Source: Cadophora sp. MPI-SDFR-AT-0126
Lineage: Eukaryota > Ascomycota > Leotiomycetes > Helotiales > Ploettnerulaceae
Direction: 5' to 3'
Length of the DNA stretch: 64,000 nt
Assembly (NCBI GenBank): GCA_020747065.1
Contig: JAGMVK010000002.1
Span: forward strand, 620,001-684,000
Notes under the pieces: generated by a model
Databases searched by the model: none
What the model was told of the DNA's origin: nothing
What the model saw: the letters and a program-made list of their open reading frames with translations, nothing else
In this document: piece after piece, positions 34,554 to 46,367 of the stretch
How positions within the stretch are numbered: the stretch's first letter is position 1
Layout of the letters: each line of letters opens with the position of its first letter
Translations under genes and position numbers: made by a program

Positions 34554-35415
34554 TCATTTCTGATTTGTTGAATTGTTCTCATTCGTCAACCCATATAGCT
34601 TCGCAAAAGGATCATCCGAGGCATTACTATGCCGTTCATACTCGAGCATATTCGTAACTTTCACAGCAGCTGCCTCAGAGTACACTTCAGTCACAAAAGC
34701 AACAGCGACATCAATGCCAGCCGATACACCAGAAGAACTCCCTGCCAGTCGTCAGAACTCTGCTTACATACCATATTTACGCTTGTCAGAATGCAACCTA
34801 CAAATATTCCCATCTTTCACCCACCTCGCCTCAGCAACCCACTTCACCTTTGGTCCCAGCGCGATAGTCTGCGCCCATGCCAACTTATTTGTCGTCGCAC
34901 TTCTCCCATCAAGCACCCCCGCTCTTGCAGCAATGCCCGAGCCCGTACAGACTGTCATCAGATACGCCAGCTTCGGATAAACATCCTTCAGAAACCTAAT
35001 AGTCTCATCCAAGATCGGGCTCGGCGCTCGCGTCCCGATACCTCCCGGAACAATTAGGACATCCATCGATGGCGCATTGTCAAAGGCATAAGAAGGCACG
35101 AAAGAGCCTTCAAGCTTGGAGCTGAAATTGCCGGTGGGTGTGAACCAGGGGATGGTGTAGGCGCCGAAGGGGACGGGACTAGAGGAGGAGGAGATGAAGA
35201 AGGTGTGGATATGGCGTTGGATGCTGAGCGCATTGAAGACGTCCAGGGGACCGATGACGTCTAGAGGCTGAAAGCCGGGGAAGAGGAGGATGCCGATGTT
35301 TGTTGGGAGGGGGGCTGTTGAGGATACTTTAGCTGAGAAATGGTTATCTTGGATAGCACTTACAGTTTTGACAAATGGCTAGTCCAGCTAGGATCAAGAC
35401 AATGAAGCTCTTCAT
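34554..35415 (-). CDS. Secreted DJ-1/PfpI (class I glutamine amidotransferase-like) protein, 250 aa
   Basis: Exons 35415..35364, 35314..34802 and 34741..34554 (introns 49 and 60 bp) sum to 251 codons. Exon 1 encodes a signal peptide, MKSFIVLILAGLAICQN. The mature part starts NIGILLFPGFQPLDVIGPLD and shows the family's VPGGIGTR, nucleophile elbow TVCTGS with the Cys, and NIWSSSGVSAGID; the Trp codon is formed across intron 2. DJ-1/PfpI relatives include proteases, glyoxalases and isonitrile hydratases, so the exact reaction is open. One likely N-glycosylation site lies near the mature N-terminal third (NFSS). Extracellular or vacuolar location follows from the signal peptide. Confidence 0.88.
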
Positions 35416-36164
35416 TTTGAACTTTTCAAGTAGTGTCCCAAAAAGTCCAAGTTTGAATATGAAACACTCTTCAAAACCAAAAAGCCATCAAGTAAAGAAG
35501 CAGCAATCTACTCCTTATATACACCTAACCTCGGCATCACCACACTCCGCCAGGATGTTCTTCACGTATATCCGTAGGATGTACAGCGGAGATAAACACA
35601 GCAGGTTTCCTTGACCTCGTGGCAGCAATCTGGTTAAAGTCATTTGCATACGAGTAAGTGGGTTCGATTCGCTCGCTTAGCCTCGAACTTATCTACCCCA
35701 AGTAAACAGTCGCGCCACATGAGATCCTGAGGACATTTGAGCAGATAAAAATATGGCTGATGATGCTTGTTGTAATTGAACGAGGATGCTTCTGATATAT
35801 TATATCTTATTGGGGAAATGGATGGGGTGTGGTTGGCCCGATGATGATGCGTGATCGCTGCACATCTCTTGCTGCTATTCTGTCCGAACAACATCTCGAG
35901 CCCGCGGTTCCATTATTGTGGGCTATGTGAAGACGCGTTTGGGTCAGGCTTCGAAGTATAATGATATGCAGAACATTCACAGGCGAATACCGTGAAGAAG
36001 ATACAGAGTCGGAGGAGCCTGGTCAAGAATCCCACTAATCTTTCCTACAACTTCTGCTCTCAATTCCCCTTTCCCAATCACGCTCTCCATATCTTGCCCC
36101 ACCTAGCCGCATTCTCATTACCATTACCTTTTCGTCTCTCACCCACAGTGCCTGTGCTCTCCAC
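35416..36164. other. Intergenic region, no gene recognised
   Basis: About 0.75 kb containing the DJ-1-like gene promoter and the downstream side of the LPMO-like gene. A GGTTCGATTC string near 35667 resembles a tRNA T-loop but lacks the rest of a cloverleaf. Confidence 0.5.
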
Positions 36165-38832
36165 TCAACTCTGTGTCACCGTCATACTCAAACTCGAACT
36201 CACACTCACAGTAGCATCCACATTCGACGGGAGCGCCTTCTCACCCACTGCATGACACTTCCCAAATCCCGTATCACAGATGCTCGCAGCGCGATCTTCG
36301 ATATTCGCACCGCAGTCTCCGCTCGAGCAGCGGGCTCCATCGCAAGTATAATTGTGTTCTGTGCCGCAGGTAGGTGAACGGACGAGGAGGAGCTTGGTGG
36401 GTGGGGGGAGATGCAATTTGAGTAGAAGGTGAGGAGGATGGAGATGTGGAGGATTTATGGCGAAAAGGTATGATCTCAATAGATATGACTGTGTCTGTCG
36501 GCGAGCTCATCTCAGATCTGGAGCCAGAGGTCGTTATCGGAATGGCGGATGTGACGGTTGGACTCAGAGGTGTTGTGCTTGCCGAATTTGGGGAGGGAGA
36601 CAAGATCTTCTCTGGACCGTTCTCTACAGAATCCAGCAGGAAGCCTTTGTAGTAGGGAGCATTGGACGATACAGTGGTGGAGATGATAGGCCTAGAATCA
36701 GATTCTGAGGAGGACAAGTTGAGAAAGCTCGTAGGGGTCGGCGGTGAGTTGTCAAGGTTAGCTATGACACAATGTGCGTTTTGCTTGCAGCCTACTCTAG
36801 CTCGAGAGGGAACATCAGCAGTTGACGATGCTTGGGTCGCGACTCCAAGCTTTGGGTAGGAGTGGCATCGGCGCCTGAGAGATTGGACATCGAAGTGATG
36901 GTTGTTAGATCTTCCGCATCGACGAACATGGTGCTGGAGGATGTGAAGGCTCTTGGGGCTGAGGTGCTAGACCTCATTGAATCCGGCATCGTCGTCATGG
37001 AAGTCGTAGCCTGAGACATGACGGAACTTATGTGACTGGAGTCTGTAATTGTGCTGATGGAGGAGGCAGGACTTACTTGATCCAGAGTCCGAGAATCAGG
37101 ATCGGGTTCGGTCTTCATGATCGGGAATGCAGGCATCTGCGTGATGGGAAACCTGCGAATCGTATCCGTAAAGCCCAGCCCGGAAGTGGCAGACAAATTT
37201 GCAGTAGTCACAGTACTATGACTTGATATGTTGAGTCCCGGACTTTCCAGACCTGTAGTCGTAGCGGATGTTGGTCCAGTGTCGGGGGTAAAGAAGTAAC
37301 CATAGTCGATCGGTCATTATCTGCGGTACCAAAAGCCATGGGAGGAGCTGTCGCTGAAATTCCGGTCATGGCCTCCAAAGGTATGCTTTGATACCGGCCA
37401 TCTATTGTGGATCTGGTATTGTAGAGAACCTCAATCGCAGTCGCGGAACTCGTTCTCAAAACAGTTGAAGTCGGGGTACTTGTTGGAGATGAAACTATAG
37501 AAAGCATCGTAGAAGCATCAGTCAGCGAAGTGGTCACTTCCCCAGACTCCGTACTGCTCATAGTGATGGGAGGTAGTAGACTTGGCGGGTACGAAAATTT
37601 TGGTGGTCCAGTGAAGATGCTTTGCTTGCACGCTCCCTGGATATCACTGCATCGGCTTTCCCAAACTTTACAATTCTTCGAGCCGGTTGGAGGAGCGCTC
37701 TTGAAGCATGTGTCGGCTTGGGTGTAGCATGATGCGCTGGCCTAGATTCCAAATACTTGTCAGCTATATGCTTCTAGAAAATGGAAGACGCGTGAAAGGG
37801 AAGCAAAGAGGTAGGAGTAAGGAGCAGACACTTACGTTCCAACACCGTCCTCCTCACCATACGGATCAAGTTCAAATCCCCACCAATTTGCATTTACAAT
37901 CCTCGCATTTCCTAGCAACAAGCCCTCATCCTGCCTCTGTAACGAGTTCACCGTCCTCTCAAGACTCCGACCCGGCACATAAAAGTCCGGACCAGGTTCA
38001 ACATACGGCCAGACTGGGTTATAAATATCAAACAACACAGACGCGTTCGTGATTCCAACATACCCCGGGATATTGACAGTATATTTCGGAAGTGTGGTGC
38101 CTGTTGAGGCAAGGAAGATCTGAGCGCAACCAGTGTAGAATTGTGGATTTGGCGAGGTCTTATCCGCTTCCTGTAAACTCAAAAGCTCTGGTCTGATGAG
38201 ATAATACCCTCCTGCGAGCTGGTCGGAGATTTTAACGCCAAGATCAAGAATACCCTTTTCCTCACTGAGATTTTGAGTACACCATTTCTTGCTTTTGGAA
38301 TCGTAACCCATGGAAGCGATCTTGAACCAGCCATCGCCTACGCCGGAGTCTGTGATTACTGAGTCGACGTGCTTCATGTACACTGCGCAGAGGCCGACAT
38401 GGGAAGAGTCTATCCCGCCGGATTGGGAGTTGTCTGGGTATTCGCGGAATTGAAATGTTAGATTTGAGGAGGCTGGGACCCCCCCTTTGGTGCCGTCGTA
38501 GCCTAAATCGGTCAGTTAAGACTCTCATCAGGAATCTGTATCCTTATACAGTGAATTATACTGTTGGGAAGGGGATCTAGACTTACCGCATACCATGTTA
38601 CTACTCTCCAGATCGACAATCGGAAAGGTCGCGTTATGTGGAGTCATATGCATGCGTACGCATGTAGCGTCTCCTTGGTCGATGCCATCAATGAAGAGGT
38701 TTGTGAAGACAGTGTGGCCTGCTACACTGTCAAGAGCGCCAAATAGGAGTGTGAGTACGAGGCTGAGGCCAGGCGAGGAGAGACGTGGAGAGGTAGAAGC
38801 ATAGAGTAGTAGAGTAGTCTTGAGATGTGCAT
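36165..38832 (-). CDS. AA9-type lytic polysaccharide monooxygenase with long Ser/Thr-rich C-terminal region; start codon unclear
   Basis: AA9 enzymes are secreted copper monooxygenases that cleave cellulose or related glucans. The mature protein would begin HTVFTNLFIDGIDQGDATCV, with the N-terminal His of the copper brace after a hydrophobic leader (LSLVLTLLFGALDSVAG). Secure exons are the leader/start exon down to 38587, 38502..37836 and from 37736 on. The second His is in IDSSHVGLC and the axial Tyr region is NPQFYTGCAQIF. Exon 3 adds a Cys-rich linker (CYTQADTCFKSAPP, CKVWESRC) and then a long Ser/Thr-rich stretch whose reading frame changes several times, so further introns lie between 37.3 and 36.4 kb. 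A terminal Cys-rich segment (CDGARCSSGDCG) ends at 36165. No in-frame ATG precedes the leader; the ATG at 38832 is in another frame. Confidence 0.7.
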
Positions 38833-39826
38833 CTTTGGTGCTAGTGTTGGTGTTTCTTGAATGTGCTTGTTGTTGTTTGTTTAGACGTGTGTGTAGAATT
38901 GCTACAAGCAATGTGTCGACTTTGCCACGAAGTAGAAGGGAGGGCTCTTAGAAACTCGGGAAGAGAAAATGATCCCTATTGTCGTGATTGGCGAGTGTCG
39001 AATATTGAGTCAACAATACTAACGAGGGTAGTGTTGTTACATTAATCAAGCTTTTGGGGAACGAGACTTTCGCTTTCAACGTTGTAGAGAGACGAGGCTC
39101 ATTAAATTGTCATTGAGGACAGTCACGAGAATAATTCGTAGCGAGCTCTTGAGTCTTTTCGACAAATGTAAACAATGAACCAGGCTAAACCTGCATTAGG
39201 CGAAAGGATTCACTGCACTCGCATAAAGATGCCGAAAAAGTACACATGAAGATGTCGACAAGAAATTCGAAAAGGCGAAGAAGTCGACAAGTACAGGATA
39301 CCAGACGAGAATTTGACTATACTCTCTGCTTGTGAATATGACTCTCAATACCACTACTAATATCCTTCCTCTGACCTCTTTGAATTATGCGACATTCAGC
39401 AACTAGAGACCAGCCCGAGAACCACCGACTTGGGTAAAGATGACTTGAATCAATAGGAGTGCAAGGGTTCTAGCTGCAAAAAGAAATGGAGCAGACAGCT
39501 ACATAGACACCACTTGGCATAACCAAGAGGCCATGGTCGTCTCTTTGAGACGACAAGAAATGCTGAAGATATCAAAGCAGTACAAGAGAGGAGATATCAT
39601 TTTCACATCACAGCAACTTCCTCCCACCCAACTCTCCCGACCAAAGCTTACAAATCCACTTCCCCATCTCCTCCCCTCTTTATCCTCCAACATTTAAATT
39701 TCGATATGCCAACACCTTCTTGCGTGCACAGTAATCGTTTCATCACTAACTCGCTATGCTTTTATACATGTATAGTACATTCCCCGCTAGCCCTCCCTCG
39801 ATTTCGTTTTGCATGATGTGGGAAAA
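38833..39826. other. Intergenic region, no gene recognised
   Basis: About 1 kb upstream of the LPMO-like gene and downstream of hsp10. No domain-bearing frame seen. Confidence 0.5.
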
Positions 39827-40563
39827 TTACTCGTTGATCTTGGCGAGGATGCTGGATGGAGTGTCAGTTGAGAGCTCTGGAAAAGTGGTAGTGTTGGAAA
39901 GAAATGGAAAACTTACTCATGATCTCTGAAGAGAGCGTACTCCTCATCTCCAACCTTGACTGGGGATCCGCCATACTATTCATATGTTAGTGAGACTCTC
40001 CAGTGTATCCCATTTCATGCCGGCGTGGCTGCAATTCTGCGACCCAGAGCTCGAAACCCGTCCAATGTCTTCCATCCACCCCATGCATGTACCCTTTCCC
40101 TAAGCTCCCCAATGCACAATAGCAAAAATCTTCACCTACCTGAGGAATCAATACTCTATCCCCCGCCTTAACACCACAAGACACCCTCTTCCCATCCTTA
40201 TCCAGGCCACCGGGACCAACAGCCAAAACCTTCGCCTCGTTCAATTCCTTGACAGCCGACTCGGGCAGGAAGATACCGGAGGCGGTCTTGGTCTCTGCCT
40301 TGATGCGTTGCACGAGGACGCGGTCGAGGAGTGGTGCGAGGGAACGGATGGATTTCAGGGTGGTAGACTAGACGGGGGAGAAGTGTGTTAGTTTGAGTTT
40401 GAGAGATTGGGAGAGGAGAGCTTGAAAGAGGAATGGATAGGGGGAGCCTGAGGAAGAGAAAGGGGAAAGGGATGGGAAAGGAAGAGAAGCTCTACTGCTG
40501 GAACGACGGAGCTGTTCCGGCTCCAATTGTCTGTCCTCAGCTTGTAGGAAAGGAACGAACCAT
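39827..40563 (-). CDS. hsp10: Mitochondrial 10-kDa chaperonin Hsp10 (GroES), 104 aa
   Basis: Hsp10 caps the mitochondrial Hsp60 folding chamber. Exon 1 is just the ATG at 40563..40561; a 193-bp intron follows with a GTTCGT donor; then come exons 40367..40140, 39975..39917 and 39851..39827. The protein reads MSTTLKSIRSLAPLLDRVLV and then TKTASGIFLPE, the mobile-loop region with its GIF-type Hsp60-contact tripeptide. It ends with YALFRDHDILAKINE. Total is 104 residues, the usual size. The N-terminus serves as an uncleaved mitochondrial signal in this family. Identity is clear; the ATG-only first exon depends on the splice prediction. Confidence 0.93.
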
Positions 40564-41243
40564 ATTTGCGGATGAATTGATAGATTACAAAGACGTAATT
40601 GAGAAGTGAACGAGTGGTAGCTTGAAGTCAAGGTATTTGAAAAGGTGTTCGTGAGTCTGGGGAGTTTCGTTCTGTTGTTGACGAAGCTCCAGAGAAGGTT
40701 CAGGAACTTTTTTTTGGGTCAAGCCACAGGTGTCAGGTGATCGTTACGGTGCGCCACATGTTGATTTCTATAAGGGGGGACTTCCGGAAAGCCGATTTGG
40801 ATCAAGTGGAAATTGTAATTTTGAGATGTCACTTGTTTATGGTCTGGTAGAGGTGAAGCGGAAACGTATAGTGCAATAAATAGAGGCATGAATCTCGTCT
40901 TTCAAAAAGCTAGACCTGCCTCCGTTCATATCCGCCCATCCATCCATGCTTGCTGACGTGCCTTACTCCATTCAACGAAGGCCTCAAAATTCTCGGTATC
41001 TTTCCTTAACACAATTCTCCACCGGATATACAATCTACAAATAACAGATTCTCTGTTATAGGTCTCCATGAACCGCACTTTGCTGTTGAAAAGCGCAGTA
41101 CCCGACAAAGCAGAAGAAAAACATGTAATAACCCAACTGAACTCATCAAGTGAGCCTATGACAACCACCCTGAGCCCCAAACACCAACCCAGACCCATGC
41201 ACCTCCCATTCCATATCTAAAGCACTTCAAACTAGTTACTTGC
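40564..41243. other. Intergenic region, no gene recognised
   Basis: About 0.7 kb with the hsp10 promoter and the 3' side of the kinase gene. A 90-codon minus-strand frame (40926-41198) overlaps the probable 3' UTR and is not supported as a gene. Confidence 0.5.
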
Positions 41244-43966
41244 TCATTTCCCTGGAGCTGGCTGAGCAGCTGGAGGTTCCAGTGTGTGTGTGTGTCCTGG
41301 AGCGTGAAAGACTTCTCCTCCTTCGTCTTGGCGACAGATGGTTGTGCCGGAGACCCAAGGATCAGCTAGAACTTCTTCCATAGTTGCCCTCTTCTTAGGG
41401 TCAATCTCCAGCATGCGAGCCATGATGTGTCGACTTTCTCTTGGTAGGAGACGAAGTAGGCGCCATGGACCTTTAATAACTTCTGGCTTCTTGTCTTCAG
41501 AACCAGGTGCAACCTTCAGGTTAGACTTGACTTTCACGACTGGCACTGGTTCTGGTTCAACATCTCTGGCTGGAGTATCAAGATCATTTGTTGATTTGGA
41601 GGGTGCCGGAGTATCCGACAACCTTCTCATATCGGTACCAGGAGACGGAGGGGATGCAAATAGCTTGTAAGAATTATCTGTCATTCGAGGCATCTTCCAT
41701 GGGAAACGGCGGAGGGACATGCAACAGAAAATGATCGCAAGTGACCAAATATCAGCTGGCTGAGGGTCGTATTTTCGCTCATCATACACTTCCGGTGCGA
41801 GGTAGGGATCAGATCCAACGATACCTGAGATACGTTAGTCAATTGTCATGCTGTGGGATATGCGATTCTTACCGCTTGCAAGTGTAATTCCGTTCTCAAA
41901 TGGATATTTGAAGACGCTCGCACTACCGAAATCGATGATCTTCATTATCCCATGCTCGTTTACGACGACATTGTCCAGCTTCAGATCCCGATGTGCCAGA
42001 CCCATACTGTGAAGATAGGTGACACCACTGAGAATTTGTAGGAAAGAGCATGTGATTTCTTCTCTCGACATCTTTCCGGTCATAACAATGGCGAACAAGT
42101 CGTAAGGTGCGTATTCCATGACTTCGTACCATCTCCCCTTCTCATGCACGATATCCAAGGTCTCAATGATATTGCCGTGATGCAGCGTCGATCCAACGCA
42201 GAATTCCGCAGTGACTTTCTTCGCATACTCCTTCTCCGTCTCATACGAATGCCTTGCTCGGAACTCTTTCACGGCAAAAGTTGTATTATCGCTACTTCTC
42301 TTCATCAAGCGTACCGAACCACCGGCACCAGCCCCGAGAACCTTGCCGAATTTTCCATATTTAGATTGTAAACCATGATCTTCACCAAACGGCAGTTGCT
42401 GAGGAGTTTTGTGATGCGGTGGAGTCTTGGTGCCGGATTTCGAGGATGGTGTCGGGGATGCTGCTCGTTTCGACTTGTGATGCCCTCCAAGTTTCAGGAA
42501 TCTTTTCAGCTCAGACATGGAGCCATGTTTACTGCCGTTCAGGGTCGACGAGCTGTCCTCATGGGAATCTTTGTGTCCGCCAAAAATATGAGAATGCCGT
42601 TTCTCTGAGGGGTTGACATCAACTGCACTTCGTGATGATCTTGGCAGGTTCATCGATGATCCAGAATTGACACGATTCTTCGAAGTCAGGCTCTGGAATT
42701 TGAATCTGGAGTCTATGTTTTCGGGACCCTTGGGTTGAGGTACCCGTTTATGTGCAGCGTAGGGATCATTTGCATCTCCTGCAGGTGTGAAAGGTCGACT
42801 ATATGTTGCTCCAGGTCCAATAGCTCTGGATGGGCTCTGCTCTCGGGAAGCGGGAACGGAATCGTGTGTAGTTGGGCCAATGGAAAAATGACCGTGATGT
42901 TTTGTAGGTGCCGTGGAATCTGAGGCGTGACTGGTTGGACCAGTCACTTGCCCGGAAGATGTAGGTCTTGAATCATCAACGTTGGTCGTTGACGGAGATG
43001 TGCCAGGAGGAGATATCTGCGGGGTGACAGCTGCTTGATCATCAACTGCTTCCACCTTTTGTAGATTACCTCCTTTCGATGTAGAATCAATGGCGTCTCT
43101 CGATCGCGTCGCCGCTGGAGTTATAGGCGGTGAGTGCATAGAAGATGGCCGAGGACTGTGATGCGGCGACGGCCGGCTCGAGGAGGTGTGGGTGTTGTGT
43201 CGACTTGGTTCTCGAGAGCTGTCCTCTTGTGAAGGAACCTATGGACTTTGAGTGAGCTGTAGTTCGAGACTTAAAGTTACAAAAGAGAAACAGGGCAAGA
43301 ATAGATCTATATAGGATAATGCGGTGTGGTGGGGTATCCCAGGCAATATAGCCTTTAGTTCCGTGGGGGTGGATCTAGGAACTCGTCTGTCTTCGATGCA
43401 TATGAAGACAAAAAAGATGACGCCGGCAGCGCAGGGAAATACCCAGAGCTTCCGAAATCCGCCCGCCAACAAGTATGAGGTGCAGAGTCATTCATCACTT
43501 GGTGATCTCCTGTACCGGATGTTCGGACAAAAGTATGTACACAAAGAAAAGTCCGAACATACCCTCGATGCTGGGAGAGAGACAGGCTCGAATGCGAAAT
43601 GGCTCATTCGACGTCCCTGAAGTTGCGTACTCTGCAACGATTGTGACAGTTCCTTGATGTTCAATTCCTCCTGTTGTGATCGAGCCGGTATAGGTTCGTG
43701 ATTATCGAGAGGGACGGGCTCAATCTCCTCGTTGGCAGATGCAAAGCGAACTGTAGGAGAGCCCTCGATGGGTTTGTTGGGATTGAGGGGAGAGCTGGTT
43801 ATATGGTCGGAGCCTGTCACGCCAGAATGTTTGTCAGAAGAAGTGCTTATGAACCTCGTGAGCCTATCCAGAGGTCGACCATGGTGTAATTGAAACATCG
43901 AATAGTAAGCACTGACGTACCAATCAGGCCCTTCTGGGGAACAGGATCTTGATTTCGTTCAGCCAT
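41244..43966 (-). CDS. Ser/Thr protein kinase of the Hal4/Sat4 (NPR/HAL5) family, 747 aa
   Basis: Hal4/Hal5-type kinases stabilise plasma-membrane transporters and control K+ and Na+ homeostasis. Exons 43966..43921, 43813..43563, 43238..41873 and 41824..41244 sum to 748 codons. The first ~300 residues are Ser/Pro-rich and disordered. The kinase domain follows: glycine loop [13 protein letters not shown], Lys in FAVKEF, catalytic [13 protein letters not shown], and [12 protein letters not shown] just after intron 3. A kinase-domain insert rich in Pro and acidic residues, then [20 protein letters not shown], matches fungal Hal4-like proteins. All catalytic residues are present. The 324-bp intron 2 (43562..43239) carries a perfect inverted repeat at its donor side. 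An alternative start at ATG 43139 in exon 3 would give 434+ residues. Confidence 0.88.
43519..43560. repeat. Perfect 10-bp inverted repeat at the donor end of the kinase gene intron 2
   Basis: ATGTTCGGAC (43519-43528) and GTCCGAACAT (43551-43560) are exact reverse complements with a 22-nt spacer. On the minus-strand RNA the first arm starts 2 nt inside the intron, overlapping the GTATGT donor. Confidence 0.85.
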
Positions 43967-46367
43967 GATTCGAGACAAAGAATGTCTTGGTTGGTCGATA
44001 ACGAGGGCTTGGAACAAGCGAAGGGTCGGGAGTGAATCCCCTGGCTGCGCGAATGGGTGGGTTGACGATAGATAATCGTGGAATGAGGTCGTTGGTAGTA
44101 GACTTTGCAAACAAATGCTAGAAGGTCGGGTCGGTCGTTGGCAGTAGTGGGGCTAAATCAAATCTCGAGGGCGGCGGGAGATGTGCTACAGAGTTTGGAA
44201 GGGGGGAGAGGGAGGGGCGCGATAAAGATGCGCCAATCGTAGATAAGTACGGTGCTGGACGGCGAGTACGGATGGCCAGGGCAGCAGCAACAGCGAAGCA
44301 ACGAGAGCAGCTGCAAAGTCCGATGCGATGCAATGCAATGCAGCGAGAACACAGGATAGGGATGAAAAGGATAGGGAGGACGAATAGGGGATGGGTCTCC
44401 ACGACTCGTGAGCAGGTGATGAAAGGTAGGTAAGCCCGACCGACCGCAAGTCATACACCTGGAGGCTCTAGATATCAACAGAGAGGTTAGAAGAAGGGAG
44501 GTTTGAAAAAGCCAAAGAGAAAGTCTCCCTATCAATCCCGTGTGATCAAATCAAAAAGGATGACGACGGAGTACTCGAATGCCGGCGACCCAAGCGAGAG
44601 TCCAGTGCGGATTTAACGCTCGTGAAAGCCAACGAGACAACGACAACAAACCTAGGATGATCAGAAATCCAGCCTAGGTAGCTTTGCTATCTTTCAATTG
44701 GGTCGCCTGAATAGTCTGTGGAAATAAAACACGACTCTTTAGAGAGATGTGCCATGTGCAAACAGCGGTCATCAATCAGATCGAATCCCTCCCGCAAGCC
44801 GCCCTATGCGAGCAGTCGATAACAAATGCAAGCCCGCTGAATATCAAAGTGGGCTGCCCCCATGTAAGACTCAGAGTCACTGACCTCCTCGCTCACGGCT
44901 GGCTGACGAGAATTTCCGGACGACTCGGCATGACTTTAACTCGGTGTCTTGGTGTCTTATTTCCTCCCTTTTGCCGAATGAGTTAGATCGAGGTCGGGAA
45001 GATTCATATTTTCAGGATAGAAATTTTATATTGGGGCCAACATTTTTCTCTCTCCCGTCCCCCCAGCCAGACCGCTTCATCTGCCAAAGGCGATAAAACA
45101 AGAATGTTGAGCTTCTATATTTATATTCTCGTCTTCGCCCTCCCTTTTCTTTGTTGACATTATTGATCTTGGGTCTTCAGGTCTTGGGACGAAGGTGCAC
45201 ATCCTCCGCCGGAGACGGGAACGTGCTGCATATGGTGGGTCTTATCTCATCGAGAAGAATTCGTCCATGGACCTATGGAAGGCCGACATTTTCTAGAAGA
45301 AGCTTGAATTGTGATAGTCTCAGCCTTGCGTTTGCTGCTGGTACTCCCATGCCGAGGCTTGAAAGGGTATTCCGATTCCGATATCCGGGCTCGTTTTCGG
45401 CTTTTGATGCTTGTGCCTTGCTTGAACATCAAGCAAGGGTGCTGTTTTGTTCGGATGCCAAAGACGCGAGGTACCGAGGAAACATAACGTTGGAAACGTT
45501 ATGCTGTGCGGAGGTAGTCTTTGAGTTTATGTGCGATATACTTTCATATGATGCAAGTCACCTACCCGACGGTTAATAACATGGTACTTTGGTCCAGCGG
45601 TTCGGCGGAGTAAGAAACTAAATATGATTCCGGCGTTGAAGTTGGCAACAATACTCAATAGAGAGTCTCAAGGAAGATATTCGTCTGAAAAAGTACTACT
45701 AATGCATAGTATTAGTAATATAACTACTCTAAAAGGAAGTTCTCTGCTGCCGCTTAACTCACTCTCTGGATTGGCAAACAGTAAACATTAGACAAGAACT
45801 CACTCCAATGAATTAACACATCCTTCTGGTATGCCTGCTTGGATCAAGGTTATCGTTCAGCTCGTCTGATCACTGGAAGTACTGCATTTACCACAACCAA
45901 AAGGGCTGATACTCACTCCACTCCCCAGGTTTATCACTAGCGGGCAGCAAGTTCAAGTTAGACACTAGAATCATAATCCATACGACTTTCAACTCCATAT
46001 AGTACATTGCGTCTGACTTCTAGTATGCCAACGCGCCATTCTGATATACATCCCTGAACGCCGCCGCAATGATGTTGATGTACAGTTCGAATCGGTGCGA
46101 ATCTCACTGTCTTCTCATGCCGCAATTCCACAATCCCCTTTCGCAGAGTATTTCCTCCCTCTCGGTATACGTGATATTAAACCCAGGATTCTGTTCCACG
46201 GCCGTTGTACAACCAACAGCGAAATCTTCATCGCAGCCATTCAATCCATCCCAGCACACAGCCTGTCTCCAGCTGTCACTCTTCCTTCTTCGCAGAATTA
46301 CCCGTCATTCTCCCACAAGCCATCCTCTCTCAATCCGATTCCTTTTCCTCCTCTGAGCCCCCACCGC
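43967..46367. other. Intergenic region, no gene recognised
   Basis: About 2.4 kb. The part next to the kinase gene (43967-44560) is its upstream region, with GCAAT/GCGAT repeats around 44320-44345. A plus-strand open frame at 45151-45576 begins with TTG and has no domain. The last part is the 3' side of the uL11m gene. Confidence 0.5.

Noticed and set aside
35655..35690. GGTTCGATTC string resembling a tRNA T-loop
   Set aside because: No matching acceptor stem, D-arm or anticodon arm at tRNA spacing.
40926..41198. 90-codon minus-strand frame with a true ATG
   Set aside because: Lies just downstream of the kinase stop on the same strand, probably 3' UTR; no domain.
45151..45576. 141-codon plus-strand open frame
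   Set aside because: Begins with TTG, has no recognisable domain and no splice-compatible upstream exon.
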